A stretch of DNA of 64,000 nucleotides from Dipteronia dyeriana (GCA_032871835.1 CM065298.1:12157096-12221095), one strand, 5' to 3'; shown: positions 23,971 through 36,068, counted from the stretch's first letter. A program made the numbers and translations. The notes: a model not told the origin generated them from the sequence alone.

Positions 23971-23975
23971 GGGGT

Positions 23976-25701
23976 TGATTGGACCATATTTATACCTATT
24001 TGAGATCCTCATTTCCTATCATTTGTTCTCATTTTGTAGTATATTTTGGTTTATAATGTGTTTTATGAGATTTCTATAGGTATCATACTATAAATAAGGT
24101 ATTTGAGCTTAACTGAACAGTTTTAGAGATTTTATGGGCTGAATTTGTGAAGGCACGTGCAGACCACCCAACTTTGGAAAGCCATATCTCCCAGCTCAAA
24201 TGAATCAAGTTAAGATCCAAATATATTCATAAATCTCCTGATGTTTATTTTCTAGCGGTTTTTACGGATTGCAATTTTGATTTTTTTAGAGAGAGTTATG
24301 ATCGTTTCTATAACAGTGCATGTTGTTAGAAACAACTGAAGAAGCAAAGAATCAAGAGATGGCACCAGTGAGACGCTACTCGACCAACACACCATCACCA
24401 GTGCACCTTCTCTAGTAGGTTGGCAATGGTGAAGCACTGGTCTACCAGCACACCCTCACCAGTGCACATTCTCCACCAGCGCCACTTGACTAACGCAAAT
24501 GTCCAACTCAACAGAACTTCTAGGGTTTTGTACCCTACTTGTAAACATATAAATACTCCATTTTTAGCTCTTCTTGAACACCTCTAGCACGACCCTTGAG
24601 CTCCAACTTCTCCCATTACAATCGAAAACCTTAAAGACACCACCTTTCACCCAAATCATTCACATTTCACCTAATCACACAAGTCCTTCACCAAATCACC
24701 CAAATCCTTCAATAAATCGCCATCTAAACTCCAATACCACCTTACCAACCACTCAGTACCCATTTCCTCACTTAGAACAACCACCAAGACCATATTTTGG
24801 AGCAAGAGGAGTCAAGGAGAGAAGAAGTCTAGCACATCCAAGCAAGGAAGGAAGAGTTCTTTACTTAGTTACTCTTTTCCTTTCTCTCTTTATTATTACT
24901 TGTATTTCACTTATGGCTTGTATTTATCTCATATATTGTATGGTCATTCCTTCCATTATGAACTACAGTAATCTTGGCTAAGGCCAAGATGAAACTTTTA
25001 CCATGAATTGCTAATAATGACCACCATTTTATTGATATTGCTAGGGTTTATGTATATGTGTTTCATGTTTTAAATAACATTAAGTTTTTTGCTAGTATTT
25101 AATGTCTATTTGGTTGTTGTGTGATGTATCGAGAGGAGAATCACACAACGTGCTCGATGAAATGCATGATAGAGGTATAGTAAAGTAGAAATGCTTGAGG
25201 CTAGTCTCTATGACTCATTTAGTGAACCTCTAAGCTTAATGAAATTGTGTATATTTTGGATGACCATTGAGAGATAGGTTATTGGTGCATATAAGTATTG
25301 TTTCTATTACTCGAGAGAGAGTAGAGACTAATGGAGAGTGTCACGAGTCTACATACGCACTTGCATAATTTATCCTTAATGGTGTGTCTATAAATTGGTG
25401 AGAATTGGTTAGGTGGATTCAAGGTCTTAACCTAAGTTCCTAATAGTAATACAATCACTTGCTTGTGTGTGACTTTGCCTCGTTTACTTGTTTGTTTAAG
25501 TTTCATTTATTGCATTCTAGTAGTAGTTTAATTTAATTGGTGTTAGTAGTATAATTTAGTCATCAAACATTTGCTTGTCTAAATAGTAGTCAATCAATCA
25601 ATTGTGGTAATCAATCATCAATCCTTGTGGAACAAACTTTATTATCATTGTATTACTCCCACGGCTCCGTACTATTACAAGTGCTCATTTAGGAGTGATC
25701 A
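23976..25701 (+). repeat. 5' LTR of Athila-like element C
   Basis: Matches 44852-46598 throughout. It contains a GC-richer repeated block at 24355-24495 built on cactggt/accagtg phrases, and a CCAAATCMTTCACC-type simple repeat at 24640-24720. Confidence 0.92.
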
Positions 25702-25726
25702 ATTTTTGACGTTGTTGCTAGGGGTT
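25702..25726 (+). other. Decayed tRNA-Asp-type primer binding site of element C
   Basis: TTTTTGACGTTGTTGCTAGGGG sits directly after the LTR. The intact site in element D is TTTTTGGCGCCGCTGCCGGGGA. The differences are largely C-to-T or G-to-A transitions, as expected from methylated-cytosine decay. Confidence 0.7.
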
Positions 25727-25823
25727 GGGCGGTTTATTGATATCAATACTAGTTGATTCATTACTAATTTAGACCTTTTACTATGTGTTCATTTTCTTGT
25801 GTTTGTAGGTGGTTGCTCTTGTA

Positions 25824-25923
25824 TGCATCATAGTACAAGGAGCAACAATTTACAGGATTTGAGGTTCGATCCGGATATTGAGGGAATGGCCCAAAGAAAT
25901 AGAAAGATTCGAAGACTAGCCAT
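25824..25923 (+). pseudogene. Gag of element C, N-terminal piece
   Basis: Reads MHHSTRSNNLQDLRFDPDIE then MAQRNRKIRRLAI. It is collinear with the gag start of element D (TRSNSPQDLQFDPDIEG). It is cut at the insertion site of D (gccat, 25919-25923) and resumes at 40426. Confidence 0.8.
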
Positions 25924-26855
25924 TGATCATGTCAAACTAGACTTGTTGACTCTCACAATAGCACGAGGTCGGAATGATAGTATAGTGACAATGTAGGGGT
26001 CGTTCCCACAGGAAAAAATGTTATGATTATTGGAATTCAAAGGCTTGTTAACTATTTGAACAATCTAAAACATGAGTTTTCAAGAATTGCAATAAAGTAA
26101 ATTAACTCAAACACAAACTAAATTATCTAACTTAAACACTTATCGAAATGTATGGAAAACATGTTAGAACTCGAATCCGCTTTAACCCTCCCAATAGCAC
26201 ACTTGACTCCTTTGCTCCTAATCCGTGCGTGTGCATGCTATAGATTCGTGTTCTCTAAACAAATCTCTAACCTCTATCGATGTATTTGAGATAGTATCTA
26301 TACATACCCTGAATCTTTCTCAAGCAATCCGGACAATATGTATACACCCGTTAAGCACTTAGAATACAAATTGAACCCTATACACTAGCCTAGTGGTTCT
26401 AACACTTTCTTGTCAAGCATAGTGAACATTTATTTAAGCATTGTCAAATACATCTCCTCTCGGTACTTAGCATCCAACCATAGATTGATTACAAATGATC
26501 AATTAAGCAAAAGCCTTAAGCATTCAAAACATCCATATAGCTCCACAAGCATAAAAATAGAGAAATCAAAGAGTCTATCACAAATGAATCAAGGGTTAAG
26601 CATCATCTTGTTCTAACATAAGAATAATTAGCTCATACTATACAAATAGAAACCATAGATGAGCTAACATCAATACGAACCATGAATCGATATAAAGAAA
26701 CAAGAGAAGAAAAGAGTTGACGAGATAAAACTAAGTTGTAGCTTTAATCTCTTGTAGCTTGAGCTTCCCTAGCTTCCTTGAATCCGCCAAACCTTGCCCT
26801 AGCTATTCATAAAACTAAATGACAGGTACGTAAAGCATGAAAAACGAGATTATCA
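25924..26855 (-). repeat. 3' LTR of Athila D, internally deleted
   Basis: 932 bp against 1631 bp for the partner. It matches the outer parts of 38795-40425, but about 700 bases between ccttgccctag (about 26800) and aatgacaggtac (about 26818) are missing, including the GC-rich palindromic repeats. Confidence 0.9.
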
Positions 26856-26869
26856 ATACCCCCAAACCA
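26856..26869 (-). other. Polypurine tract of Athila D
   Basis: On the minus strand tggtttgggggtat precedes the 3' LTR. The same tract (aggtttgggggtat) precedes the 3' LTR of element C. Confidence 0.8.
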
Positions 26870-28590
26870 TAATTTTTGCTCGTCCTCGAGTAAAACCTGG
26901 GATAAAAAATTATAAGAGAACTAAACTATATCTAGATTTACTTTATTTCTTGCTGAATCAATTGAAGAACAATATACGGATTTAGGTGAATCAAAAATCA
27001 GAAAACTAGCATGCTAAGACCATTGAGGAGTGCAGACCAAGGTGCTTCAACACGAAGGATTACAATTCCAAGCTACATTAACTCTAGATCCATAAGTATC
27101 GAACACAAAAGTCATATGACTGCATTTCACCTTGACTCTAAACCTTTCCGGATTCAACTCTCATTTTTCCACACAGATCCTAGGCTCACTCAACAAGCAT
27201 ATGTGCAACATTGGAGTTATGCATGAAAAGATTAAGAAATGTGCACATATGAAAATCTTTGAAAGTTAGTATTTTAGGAGAAGTGAAAAAGTAAACAAGA
27301 ATCAGACAATATCATTTTACCATGGTAACATTTCCAAAAACAAGTCCTTCCCAAGGATCAGCTAGGACTTCTATTTTGTTTGACTGGGTTTATGTCAAAT
27401 TGGGTATGACAAGGCTGGGTTGTTATAGATACAGGTGAGGCTAATGATCGAGCTTGGATATATGAAGTACAAAAATGAGTAACCTTATTTGCTAGCCCAA
27501 TTTTCAAGAGAATTAAGTGGCTCTAAAGGTGTTGATTGCCCCAACTTTTTCATTCTTTGGCATCAATTCATTTTTTTATTTTTTTATTTTTTTTAGACAA
27601 TAAATAAATCTATATCAAGATGGTTCATTTGGATGCATTTCGAACTGCATAATTTGTCGAGCTTCTTTATTTAAGCCTTCATTAGAACAACCAAGTCATG
27701 ATCATAGTACAGGGTTGGTATTGTGTTTAGGATTTGTGATGTAGTGTGTAATATGGCTAGGTAAATTTGCACAGAAAGTTTTAGCACACACGATTATGGG
27801 ACGTGTTTAGGCCATTGTCTCAGGTTTCACACATAAGCCTACTTCATCTCAAAAGGTATAAAACAAGCGGAAATGAAACCATGGCGACAAACTTAATAAG
27901 GAATTACAAACATGCCTGACTCCTAGTGATGCCTCCTAAATGCCTAACGGAAAAGTGTATAGAGAGGTAAATAACATTATCGCTCAAGTGACGCATTTCT
28001 GGATTCTATAGACTTACAGGGTAGTCTCCACTAATGGCCTAAACATTTCAAGCGCACTACCCTCTTCACTGGGACACTATAGAGCCCGACAAGATGTGTG
28101 CAAGCCATGTGGTGCGGCTTTTGTAAGCACAACCCTAGTGGTACAAAGCATGCAACAACTGCCTGAAAAAGGCACAACCCAAAAGCATCTCGTTCGAGCA
28201 GGATTAGTGCTCTGAAATTCTACTTAGCAAGAAAAACAAAATTTTTTGTACAATGTACAATGTTCTCTAAATTTCTATTCCAACACCCCCAAACCAAATC
28301 TAACATTATCCTGAATGAAATTTCGAAGCGAAACTAAATAAATCCGAAAAAATCCGAAATATGCTAAACAAAAGCCAAAATGAGTTATCCATACATTTAG
28401 TAACATATGCTAAGTCTACTAGTTATAATCAGTAAAACAATAATAATATGGAAAAACAAACATAAACACAAAAGTTTGTTAGAGATATCCTGGTAGCAGA
28501 CTGCTAGTGCTATATGTGTCCCTTTCCTCTGTCCTGCCATGCAGCTGCCTCCTCTGCTCGAACCCTCTCAGCCGCTGCTGCAGCCCTCTG
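26870..28590 (-). other. 3' non-coding region of Athila D
   Basis: No coding sequence. It parallels the non-coding 3' region of element C (43030-44840): both hold the phrase ggacgagc..., a block on the exchange of atgcaagacatg/caccttgg-type words, and end in the same polypurine tract. Such long 3' tails are usual in Athila elements. Confidence 0.6.
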
Positions 28591-28596
28591 TGCAGT

Positions 28597-29798
28597 CTAG
28601 TCATCTGAAATTGAGATATCGGTAGAAGATGGGCGAGGTCTCCTCCTTCTCTGATAAGTTTGGAAGCCAGCTTGCCTATGGATGTCAGCAATATCATCTC
28701 TCTGAACTCTCATCTCTTCCTCAAAGAGATCCATCCTAGAATGGATCAGATCTGCCTGCTCCCTCACTACCTGCAGGCTATCCTTAAGGCCAGTCATACC
28801 AAGCTGGATGCCCTCTACAACGCTCAGAATCTTGGCTAGCATGGACTGTGATACAGGGTCCTCGTAGTCCTGGTCCTCTTCCTCTGATTCTCGAAATTCG
28901 AAATCAGGTTCCTCTTCGCCCGGATTGCTGGATGGACCCTCGGTAATCCTTGACCTCATCTTTCCGTTGGTTTTGATTGTAACGTCCTGCCATGATCTTT
29001 TATTAAGGTCCCTCATGAGGTTGATCTTTATTTTATCAGTGGTAATTTTGGGACTCCTTCCTTCTTCAGGGGAGCAGTGATAAGGCTAGAAAAGATGATT
29101 GACCTTGGCTTTGCTTACAAATGCACATTAATCAAGGTTGCCTCTAAAATTGCATTCATTATAACTTGGCATATATCAATCTTTGTCTGATCTTGAATGC
29201 AGCTGAGTAAATATGCTTTCGGCTATGAAACTGTAGTCCTGTGAGTGGTTGGCAGGAAGGAGAAAGTGTTGAAAAGGTTCCAAAATGCCAACTCCTGGGG
29301 AAGCTCTAACTGCTTAAGCATGTGACCATGCTCCCACACATTATCATCTGTCCCTCTGAGCGCTATAGCCAAACTTGACTTAGTGTTATGCCTGCTCTTA
29401 TACCCTTTGCTGAATTGTGGGTAGTCTGATGTGTCAAAGTGAGTGTTGATCTTGGTGGCATTGATCATGGCTGATATGTCTCTTACCAAAACTGGTATAC
29501 CTTTCTTCACTGCCTCTGGTATCATATTGGCATAGAACTCTTTTACCAATGAAACATTGGCGTCCGCCGAGACACTGACAAAATTCTGCCATCCTCGTTG
29601 TGTCACGGTCGTGGGGATTGGTGTGTCCTTGAGTTCCACAAGGTGCATTCCTCTCTCAAAAATAATGTTCGTGTCATTGAGCTTTTCCATTTGTCTCCCA
29701 TAATCACGGTTCCGCACACACTGCTGCGTCACTTTGGATGATGATCAGACAATCCTCTTTCCGGCAAGAGCGGACTTTGTATTCTTCTTGGGAGGCAT
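28597..29798 (-). pseudogene. Athila ORF3 (env-position 'putative plant transposon protein') of D
   Basis: The first ATG at 29798 gives MPPKKNTKSALAGKRIV and then a TGA. The frame continues through QRGWQNFVSVSADANVSLVK and EFYANMIPEAVKKGIPVLVR to the end of the open piece at 29223, typical of the plant domain annotated in Athila third ORFs. A second piece (28597-29016) is acidic (PDFEFRESEEEDQDYEDP) followed by a helical stretch (VVREQADLIHSRMDLFEEEM) and a basic tail. No signal peptide or membrane segment was seen, so an envelope role is not supported. The function of this ORF is unknown. Confidence 0.65.
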
Positions 29799-30452
29799 CT
29801 TTAGTCATGAGATTATTTCCCTATAAAAACAAACCAAGAAAAACACAAAAAACACAAAAAAAAAACCACAACCACTTTAGTTCTATCACTTCAACAAAAC
29901 AATCAACATGACAACCCAAAGTATCTACCTCCTTTTAAGCTTCCATAAAATTGAGGCCAAGCATAATCACAAATATAGCCTAATTTAATGATTATTCTTC
30001 CATCGTATGCGAAAAACTACTCACACAATCATTAAAAACAATTCAATTGCACCCACAATCACCCTAAATTCGGAATTTCTTCAAAAACTCACAAACCACA
30101 CACAAAAATTGCTTAAACAAGCTATAAATACTATATCATGGTATTTCGTGTGTGATTGTGATCTACAAAACCAATAGAAACTCAAGAAAAGTAACTAACA
30201 AGAAAAACCCCCAAAATTTTGAAACCCTAACCTATACAATCATACATAAAACTATGCCCTAGCTTGATTTGATTGAAATATGCTTAATCTAGGACATGAT
30301 TCCATGAATAAAAGATAAAGAGAGAGAGAAGAGGAAGTTACAGTTACATACCGGTTGAATTCGTGGAAGACCTTTGCTTGAGAGAGTTTTGAAAATATTG
30401 GAGAAAGTGTGATAATGAGAGAATGTTTTGTTTCACCTCTTTAAGTTCAAAA

Positions 30453-30680
30453 ATTTTTGTCGAGACGCGGTACGAAGTGCAGTTCACTTCGACACTTCGC
30501 ACCGCACTTACTTACATATGGAGTGGTATAATGCTTGTTTCAAGGCCTAGGTTGCGGTACAAGATGCGGTTCGCATCGACGCAGCGTACCGCAACCTGGG
30601 AAATTAAATTCTTCTGCCCTTATGCACGGTACGTGATGCGGTTCGCACTTTCTTCTGGTGCGGGACGCGTACCCCACTTC
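30453..30680. repeat. GC-rich palindromic repeats between integrase and ORF3 of D
   Basis: Three imperfect units, spaced about 75-85 bases, each pair a ggtac...tgcggttc arm with a ...cgyaccgca arm (30469, 30555, 30629). The same family of units occurs four times in the 5' LTR of D (39966-40240). Confidence 0.7.
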
Positions 30681-30919
30681 TCACTAGCAATGGCATTCTG
30701 AAGGCATTTCATTTGCGTGATTCTTTTCCTAGAATTTTCTTCCTCCTGTTTACACTCCTATACTCTTTCAAAACTCACAAAATCACATCAAATGTGAATG
30801 TCAAAATGGGTGATTCAACATGTAATAAAACCAAAAACAATTATGTCATTCGAAAGGAAACTTAAATTAAACTGAAAACTAAACTTACCATTTACAAATA
30901 TGGTACCTTTCCTTCACTC

Positions 30920-31801
30920 TCAGGTGGGGTCTCGGAGGTGGATTACCTCCATGATTTGTTCCGTCTCATGCTCCAGATAGATTTTCAGCCTTTGTCTTTC
31001 GATCTCCACCATTCGATATGGGAAAACATGCTTCACAGTATATGGCCCTGTCCATTTGCTCTTCAACTTTCCAGGGAAGAGACGACGTCTTGAGTTGTAC
31101 AGTAAGACTTGATTACCCATCTGAATATACTTCTTCACCAATCGATTATCATGCCATTTATTACTTTTCTCTTTGTAAATCTGGGCATTCTCATAAGCAT
31201 CTAGACGCATTTCGTCTAGCTCATTCAACTGGATGAGTCTCTTTACACCAGCAGATCTCATATCAAAGTTTAATGTCTTTACTGCCCAAAAGGCTTTGTG
31301 CTCTAACTCAACTGGAAGGTGACATGCTTTTCCGAACACCAACCTGAAAGGAGACATGCCAATTAGAGTCTTGAAAGCGGTTATGTATGCCCATAACGCA
31401 TCATCAAGCTGTTTTGTCCAATCTTTTCTCTGAACCCCCACGGTATTCTCTAGAATACTTTTGAGTTCGCGGTTCGAGATTTTAGCTTGCCCGTTTGCTT
31501 GTGGATGGTATGGATTGGTCACTCTATGCCTTACACCATATTTTCTTAGCAAAGCTTCAAATTTTTTATTGCATAAATGTGAGCCTCCATCGCTCACTAT
31601 TGCCCTTAGCATGCCAAACCGTGAGAAAATGTGCTTCTTCAGAAATTCTGTGATAGTTTTCGCATCACTTGCTAGAGTGGACACGACTTCAACCCATTTG
31701 GACACATAGTCCACTGCTACCAGTATGTATTGATTCCCGTGTGAATTTGGGAAAGGGCCCATGAAGTCTAGACCCCACACATCAAATAACTCCACCTTCA
31801 A
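30920..31801 (-). CDS. Integrase of Athila D (long open frame)
   Basis: About 293 codons open. The catalytic core reads [20 protein letters not shown] (first Asp in LDF), then [20 protein letters not shown] (second Asp), then [20 protein letters not shown], where the catalytic Glu lies in REL. The tail [13 protein letters not shown] holds the GPF/Y module. The zinc-binding HHCC part lies upstream in another frame (ARSFVEACDRCQRTGNIS near 31830-31890). It would insert element cDNA. The frame starts at an internal Met, so it is part of a polyprotein rather than a separate gene. Confidence 0.85.
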   Translation of the reverse strand: MKVELFDVWGLDFMGPFPNSHGNQYILVAVDYVSKWVEVVSTLASDAKTITEFLKKHIFSRFGMLRAIVSDGGSHLCNKKFEALLRKYGVRHRVTNPYHPQANGQAKISNRELKSILENTVGVQRKDWTKQLDDALWAYITAFKTLIGMSPFRLVFGKACHLPVELEHKAFWAVKTLNFDMRSAGVKRLIQLNELDEMRLDAYENAQIYKEKSNKWHDNRLVKKYIQMGNQVLLYNSRRRLFPGKLKSKWTGPYTVKHVFPYRMVEIERQRLKIYLEHETEQIMEVIHLRDPT

Positions 31802-32292
31802 AAGAAATTCAATGGCATTTTATCCCTTTTACTGATGTTTCCAGTTCTTTGGCACCGGTCGCATGCTTCTACAAAGCTTCTAGCATCATGAAAAAGAGTA
31901 GGCCAGCAGAAACCCGACTGAAGATTTTTTCATGCTGTTCGGATTCCACCAAAATGTCCTCCACACTCTCTTGAGTGATAATGGCCTAAAACGCTATTCA
32001 TCTCTTCTTTCGGTAAGCACTTTCTTATCATTTCATCTGCGCAAGTTCAGAACAACAAGGGCCCATCCCACAAATACCACTTTACTTCATACAAAAACCT
32101 CTTCTTCTGGTTGTAGTTCATGTCATTTTGCATAATAGCACTAGCTAGATAGTTCACATAGTCGGAAAACCATGGAACCATAATATCTTTCAGAGAAAAG
32201 AGTTGCTCATCTGAAAATTGCTCATTGATTGGAATTACTATCTCTTCCTTCTCGTCTCTTTCTAACCTAGAAAGGTAGTCTGCTACAAGGTT
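31802..32292 (-). pseudogene. RNase H end and integrase zinc region of Athila D, broken
   Basis: Connects RNase H to the integrase core. The minus strand carries DARSFVEACDRCQRTGNIS in a different frame from both neighbours, and further upstream linker words (ADYLSRLERDEKEEIVIPIN near 32210-32285). Stops in each frame show decay. Confidence 0.6.
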
Positions 32293-32547
32293 CTATGTTC
32301 CTTTCTTATCTTTGATTTCCAAGTTGAACTCTTGGAGAAGCAAAACCCATCTTATTAATCGAGGCTTTGCGTCTTTCTTGTTCAACAAATACTTGATAGC
32401 TGGATGATCTATGTACATGATGACCTTTAAACCTACTAAGTACGATCTAAATCCGTCAAATGCAAACACTATAGCCAAAAGCTCTTTTTTTGTTGTTGCA
32501 TAATTGACTTGGGAATCATTCAAGGTTTGGCTTGCATAGTAGATCAC
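32293..32547 (-). pseudogene. RNase H of Athila D, C-terminal half
   Basis: 84 open codons: [60 protein letters not shown], where TDH has become IDH. The first half is in the preceding RT frame (FELMCDATDLTVGAVLG), separated by a frameshift at about 32560. Confidence 0.82.
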
Positions 32548-32568
32548 ATGAAGCCTCTTCTCTTTCTG

Positions 32569-33372
32569 TTACCCCAAAACTGCTCCCACCGTTAAATCAG
32601 TGGCATCACACATCAATTCGAACGGTAAACTCCAATCTGGGGCAGAAATGATTAGAGCTGATGTAAGTTCCATCTTCAAAAGGACAAAAGTTGTATGACA
32701 CCCTGCACCAAATACAAAAGGTGAATCTTTCATTAACAAAGTACACAAGGGCTTCGAAATTTTGGAGAAGTCTTTGATGAAGCGCCTGTAAAACCTGGCA
32801 TGCCCAAGAAAACTCCTAATGCCTTTAACTGACACCGGAGGTGGTAACTTCTCTATCACTTCAATCTTTGCTCTATCCACTTCTATTCCTTGGCTTGAAA
32901 TTCGATGACCGAGCACTATCCCTTCTTTCACCATAAATAGACACTTCTCCCAATTGAGAACAAGATTCGTTTCCTCACATCTCTCCAACACAAATGTCAA
33001 GTTCTTTAAATAGTTGTCAAAGGACGTCTCGAAAACCGAGAAGTCATCCATAAAGACTTCTACAAACTTCTCCACCATATCGGAGAATATTGCCATCATA
33101 CACATCTGAAACGTAGTCGGAGCATTACATAACCCAAACGGCATTCTTTTCTAGGAAAATTTCCTATAAGAACATGTGAAGGTGGTCTTTTCCTGGTCTT
33201 TGAGGTCTATGGGGATTTGGTTATATCCTGAATAACCATCAAGGAAACACTAGTATTCATCTCCCGCCAATCTTTCTGGCATCTGATCAATAAAAGACAG
33301 CGAAAAATGATCTTTCCATGTAGCACTATTCATCTTCTGGTAGTCTATATATACTCTCCATCCTGAAATCTT
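32569..33372 (-). pseudogene. Reverse transcriptase of Athila D
   Basis: The open piece 32569-33144 begins MPFGLCNAPTTFQMCMMAIF and holds the catalytic box VEVFMDDFSVF (FMDD is usual for Athila), then LGHRISSQGIEVDRAKIEVI and the connection FLGHARFYRRFIKDFS. The upstream part (33145-33372) is RT-like but broken (RMPFGLC preceded by stops). Confidence 0.88.
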
Positions 33373-34455
33373 TCAGGTGGGAATCAACTCGTTGTTGGCA
33401 TTTTGTACTACAGTGATCCCACCATTCTTTGGCACTACTTGGACCGGGCTCACCCACGGACTATCCGAAATCGGATATATGATTCCTGCATCTAGAAGTT
33501 TTAAAATCTCTACCTTTACTACCTCTTTCATGTTTGGGTTCAATCTCTTTTGTTGCTCCACTGATGGTTTGAACTGCTCTTCCATCAAGATCTTGTGCAT
33601 AAACAAGGAAGGGCTAATTCCCTTAATGTATGAAATAGACCACCCTATAGCCTTCTTATGCTCTCTAAGAACTCTCAACAGCTTTCCTTCTTCCACTTTA
33701 TTCAACAGAGTTGACAAAATCACCGGTAAAATTTTTGGTTCTTCTAGGAAGGAATACCTTAAGTGAAAAGGTAATTTTTTTAGCTCAAGTAGTGGAGGTC
33801 TTTCTATAAAGGGAGGAATTCTTGGCTTGCTTTGGCCAAGGTCTTCGAATCTCCATCTATTGTTGGTTTGCCACACCGGTATTACATCTAAACTCGACAC
33901 ACACTCCGTTACTTTCTCATCCTTGTCTTCAGTTGTTACGCTTTTACTGATGCAAGCTAGCAAAGGTGCATCCATTTCCTTCATTCTTAGAAGTTCATCC
34001 ACACTTGTATCCATACTCTCTACTCTCAAACAATCATCTACTGGATCCGGCTTCTTCATAATTTTAACCATATCAAATACGACCTTTTCCTCACCAAATC
34101 TTAAAGTCATCTTGTCATCCCTTAGGTCTATCATAGCTCCGGCAGTCTTCAAGAATGGTTTTCCTAAGAGTAAAGATACTTCCACATCTTCCTCCATGTC
34201 TAAAATCACAAAGTCAACTGGGAAGTATAACTTGTCTACCTTGACCAAAACATCTTCCATCACTCCTCTCGGATACTTGATTGATCGATCCACCAGTTGC
34301 AAAGTGACAATGGTTGGCGTCACTTCTCCGACTCCCAACTTTTGAAAAATTGAGAACGGTATTAGATTAATGCTAGCTCCCGAATCAATTAAAGCCTTAC
34401 TGAATTCTGATGTACCAATGGTACAAGGGATGGTGATTTTCCCCGGATCCTTCAA
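33373..34455 (-). CDS. Protease and RT N-terminus of Athila D (long open frame)
   Basis: The longest open frame of the window (360 codons). The aspartic protease block is SKALIDSGASINLIPFSIFQ, followed by VILDMEEDVEVSLLLGKPFL. Downstream comes the RT fold entry: PNMKEVVKVEILKLLDAGII, then YPISDSPWVSPVQVVPKNGG. Upstream, the gag frame is cut off by the solo LTR at 34474. It is one slice of a former Gag-Pol, not a separate gene; the Met is internal. Confidence 0.85.
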   Translation of the reverse strand: MKDPGKITIPCTIGTSEFSKALIDSGASINLIPFSIFQKLGVGEVTPTIVTLQLVDRSIKYPRGVMEDVLVKVDKLYFPVDFVILDMEEDVEVSLLLGKPFLKTAGAMIDLRDDKMTLRFGEEKVVFDMVKIMKKPDPVDDCLRVESMDTSVDELLRMKEMDAPLLACISKSVTTEDKDEKVTECVSSLDVIPVWQTNNRWRFEDLGQSKPRIPPFIERPPLLELKKLPFHLRYSFLEEPKILPVILSTLLNKVEEGKLLRVLREHKKAIGWSISYIKGISPSLFMHKILMEEQFKPSVEQQKRLNPNMKEVVKVEILKLLDAGIIYPISDSPWVSPVQVVPKNGGITVVQNANNELIPT

Positions 34456-35166
34456 TTCGGGTGGAAGATTGTTTGTTAGGTTTTAGATTTGTGTTGGCTT
34501 GATTCCATAACAAAAAGCTATTTGTTTGTATTACTTAGTTGCTTAGGTGGTTCGTGATTAGATCGGTCTTCAATGATGGAAAGCGACTTCGCATGCAAAG
34601 TTCGTCTTCAAGAGGATATATGCTTACTTGGATGCTAAAGTATCAAGATTCTTCCTCCTCTTGCAAGGCGTAGGCACACACACACAAAATTCATACATTT
34701 CTGCATCGTAGCGCATCATTTGGTATAACACTTTCACACACTTGAATTTGAATGATCATGCATTGGTTTGAAAGTAACATGTTTTGGAAAATGCATGATT
34801 ATAGACTATCTCTATGTAGTTTACATTCTTGTGTTGAAATGTGTTTGTTTGTTTATATATTTGTATAACATGGATATTGAACTTGATTTTAATCTTAGAT
34901 TGTTCATGATTGAGTTCCGGTCATTTCGGTTACTCATTCTATTGATTTCAGTTCTAAGTCAAAAGATATTATACTTTCAACTCATGTTGTATACATTGTC
35001 TTCGTCTTCATATATCGAGTCGAATTGTTATTTTTTGGGTTGAGTATCTTATATTTCCATGTCTGTGAGGGAGTCCCGGTTCGTAATTTTTAAACAGATT
35101 CGAATTCTTAGTTTGGAGACCAAAGAACGGTCGAAGAACGCGAGGGGAGCGCAAGGGGTGAGGTGC

Positions 35167-35265
35167 GATGGCTTAAGCCATCACCATGCACCAACCCGAG
35201 ATGGCACGTGGCCATCTCGGCCTCAAGAGTGTTCTTCCCCGAGATGCCCACACGCCATCTCGGGG
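35167..35265. repeat. Cluster of three perfect GC-rich palindromes in the solo LTR
   Basis: A 16-bp palindrome GATGGCTTAAGCCATC (35167-35182); a 10-bp stem CCGAGATGGC with a 5-base loop (35196-35220); a 10-bp stem CCCCGAGATG with a 9-base loop (35237-35265). The two stems share CCGAGATG, so they can also pair with each other. Confidence 0.85.
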
Positions 35266-36068
35266 AGACACTAAGGAAGAGGGCCAAAAAGGTCATTTTT
35301 TCAGTCTCTCTTTAAAACATCTCCTTCTCTCTCATTCATCATAAGTTGAGAAAAAACGAATTTGAAGAACTAGTGCAGAAATTCTCTCAACATTTTGTTT
35401 TTTGTTTTTGTGATAACTTCTTCATTTTAACTCCGAATCACTTGATTCAAAAACCAATTTCGAGTGTCTTGAAGAGATCTACAAAACCTAAGCATTTCCA
35501 GAACCAAAGGATGTCTAAATCTTTCATTGTGATCAGATCTTCAGTTCGTGATTTTCATCTTTGTTGGTAAAATCATCTTCTTCTTAGTTTTCTTCTTAGA
35601 TCTTCTTATTGATTGATGTCTTTTGATTAAGAAGCATGACTAAGATGATTTTGATATCATTTTGTGGTTTGTGATTTGATTTTCAAGTTTAGCTAGATTT
35701 GTGATAAATTGATTGATTTGTGATAAACTTGATAAACATGAAATTGTTTCTAGAAATCTTTTGTTCTTATGCTTGATTGACTATTTCTAGATTTAATTTC
35801 ATTTTCTAAGAACTAGGTCTATATCAATTGGTATATTCATTTCATTGATTTGGTTCTTAGTTGATAACATGCTTAGGTTGTCTAGATGCATTTGTGATTG
35901 ATCTTTGAAAGCATAATCTAGTCATCTAATTGCATGTCCATAGAATTTGTTGATCATCAATTTCTATGTTGAGTGCTTGTTTGTGTTTTGCATTCATGAT
36001 CACTTAGAAGCCTTGTGAAGAGTTAGAAAGTCTCATATCTTAGAGTGATTCTTTGATTTGAGTAATTG

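Noticed and set aside
24574..24981. 135-codon frame in the LTR of element C
   Set aside because: It comes from the CCAAATCCTTCACC-type simple repeat; the matching LTR at 45.5 kb breaks the same frame.
28597..29798. Athila ORF3 as a true envelope protein
   Set aside because: No signal peptide, membrane span or cleavage-like site is visible; only the position is env-like.
33827..34345. 172-codon plus-strand frame
   Set aside because: Antisense shadow of the open protease frame of Athila D.
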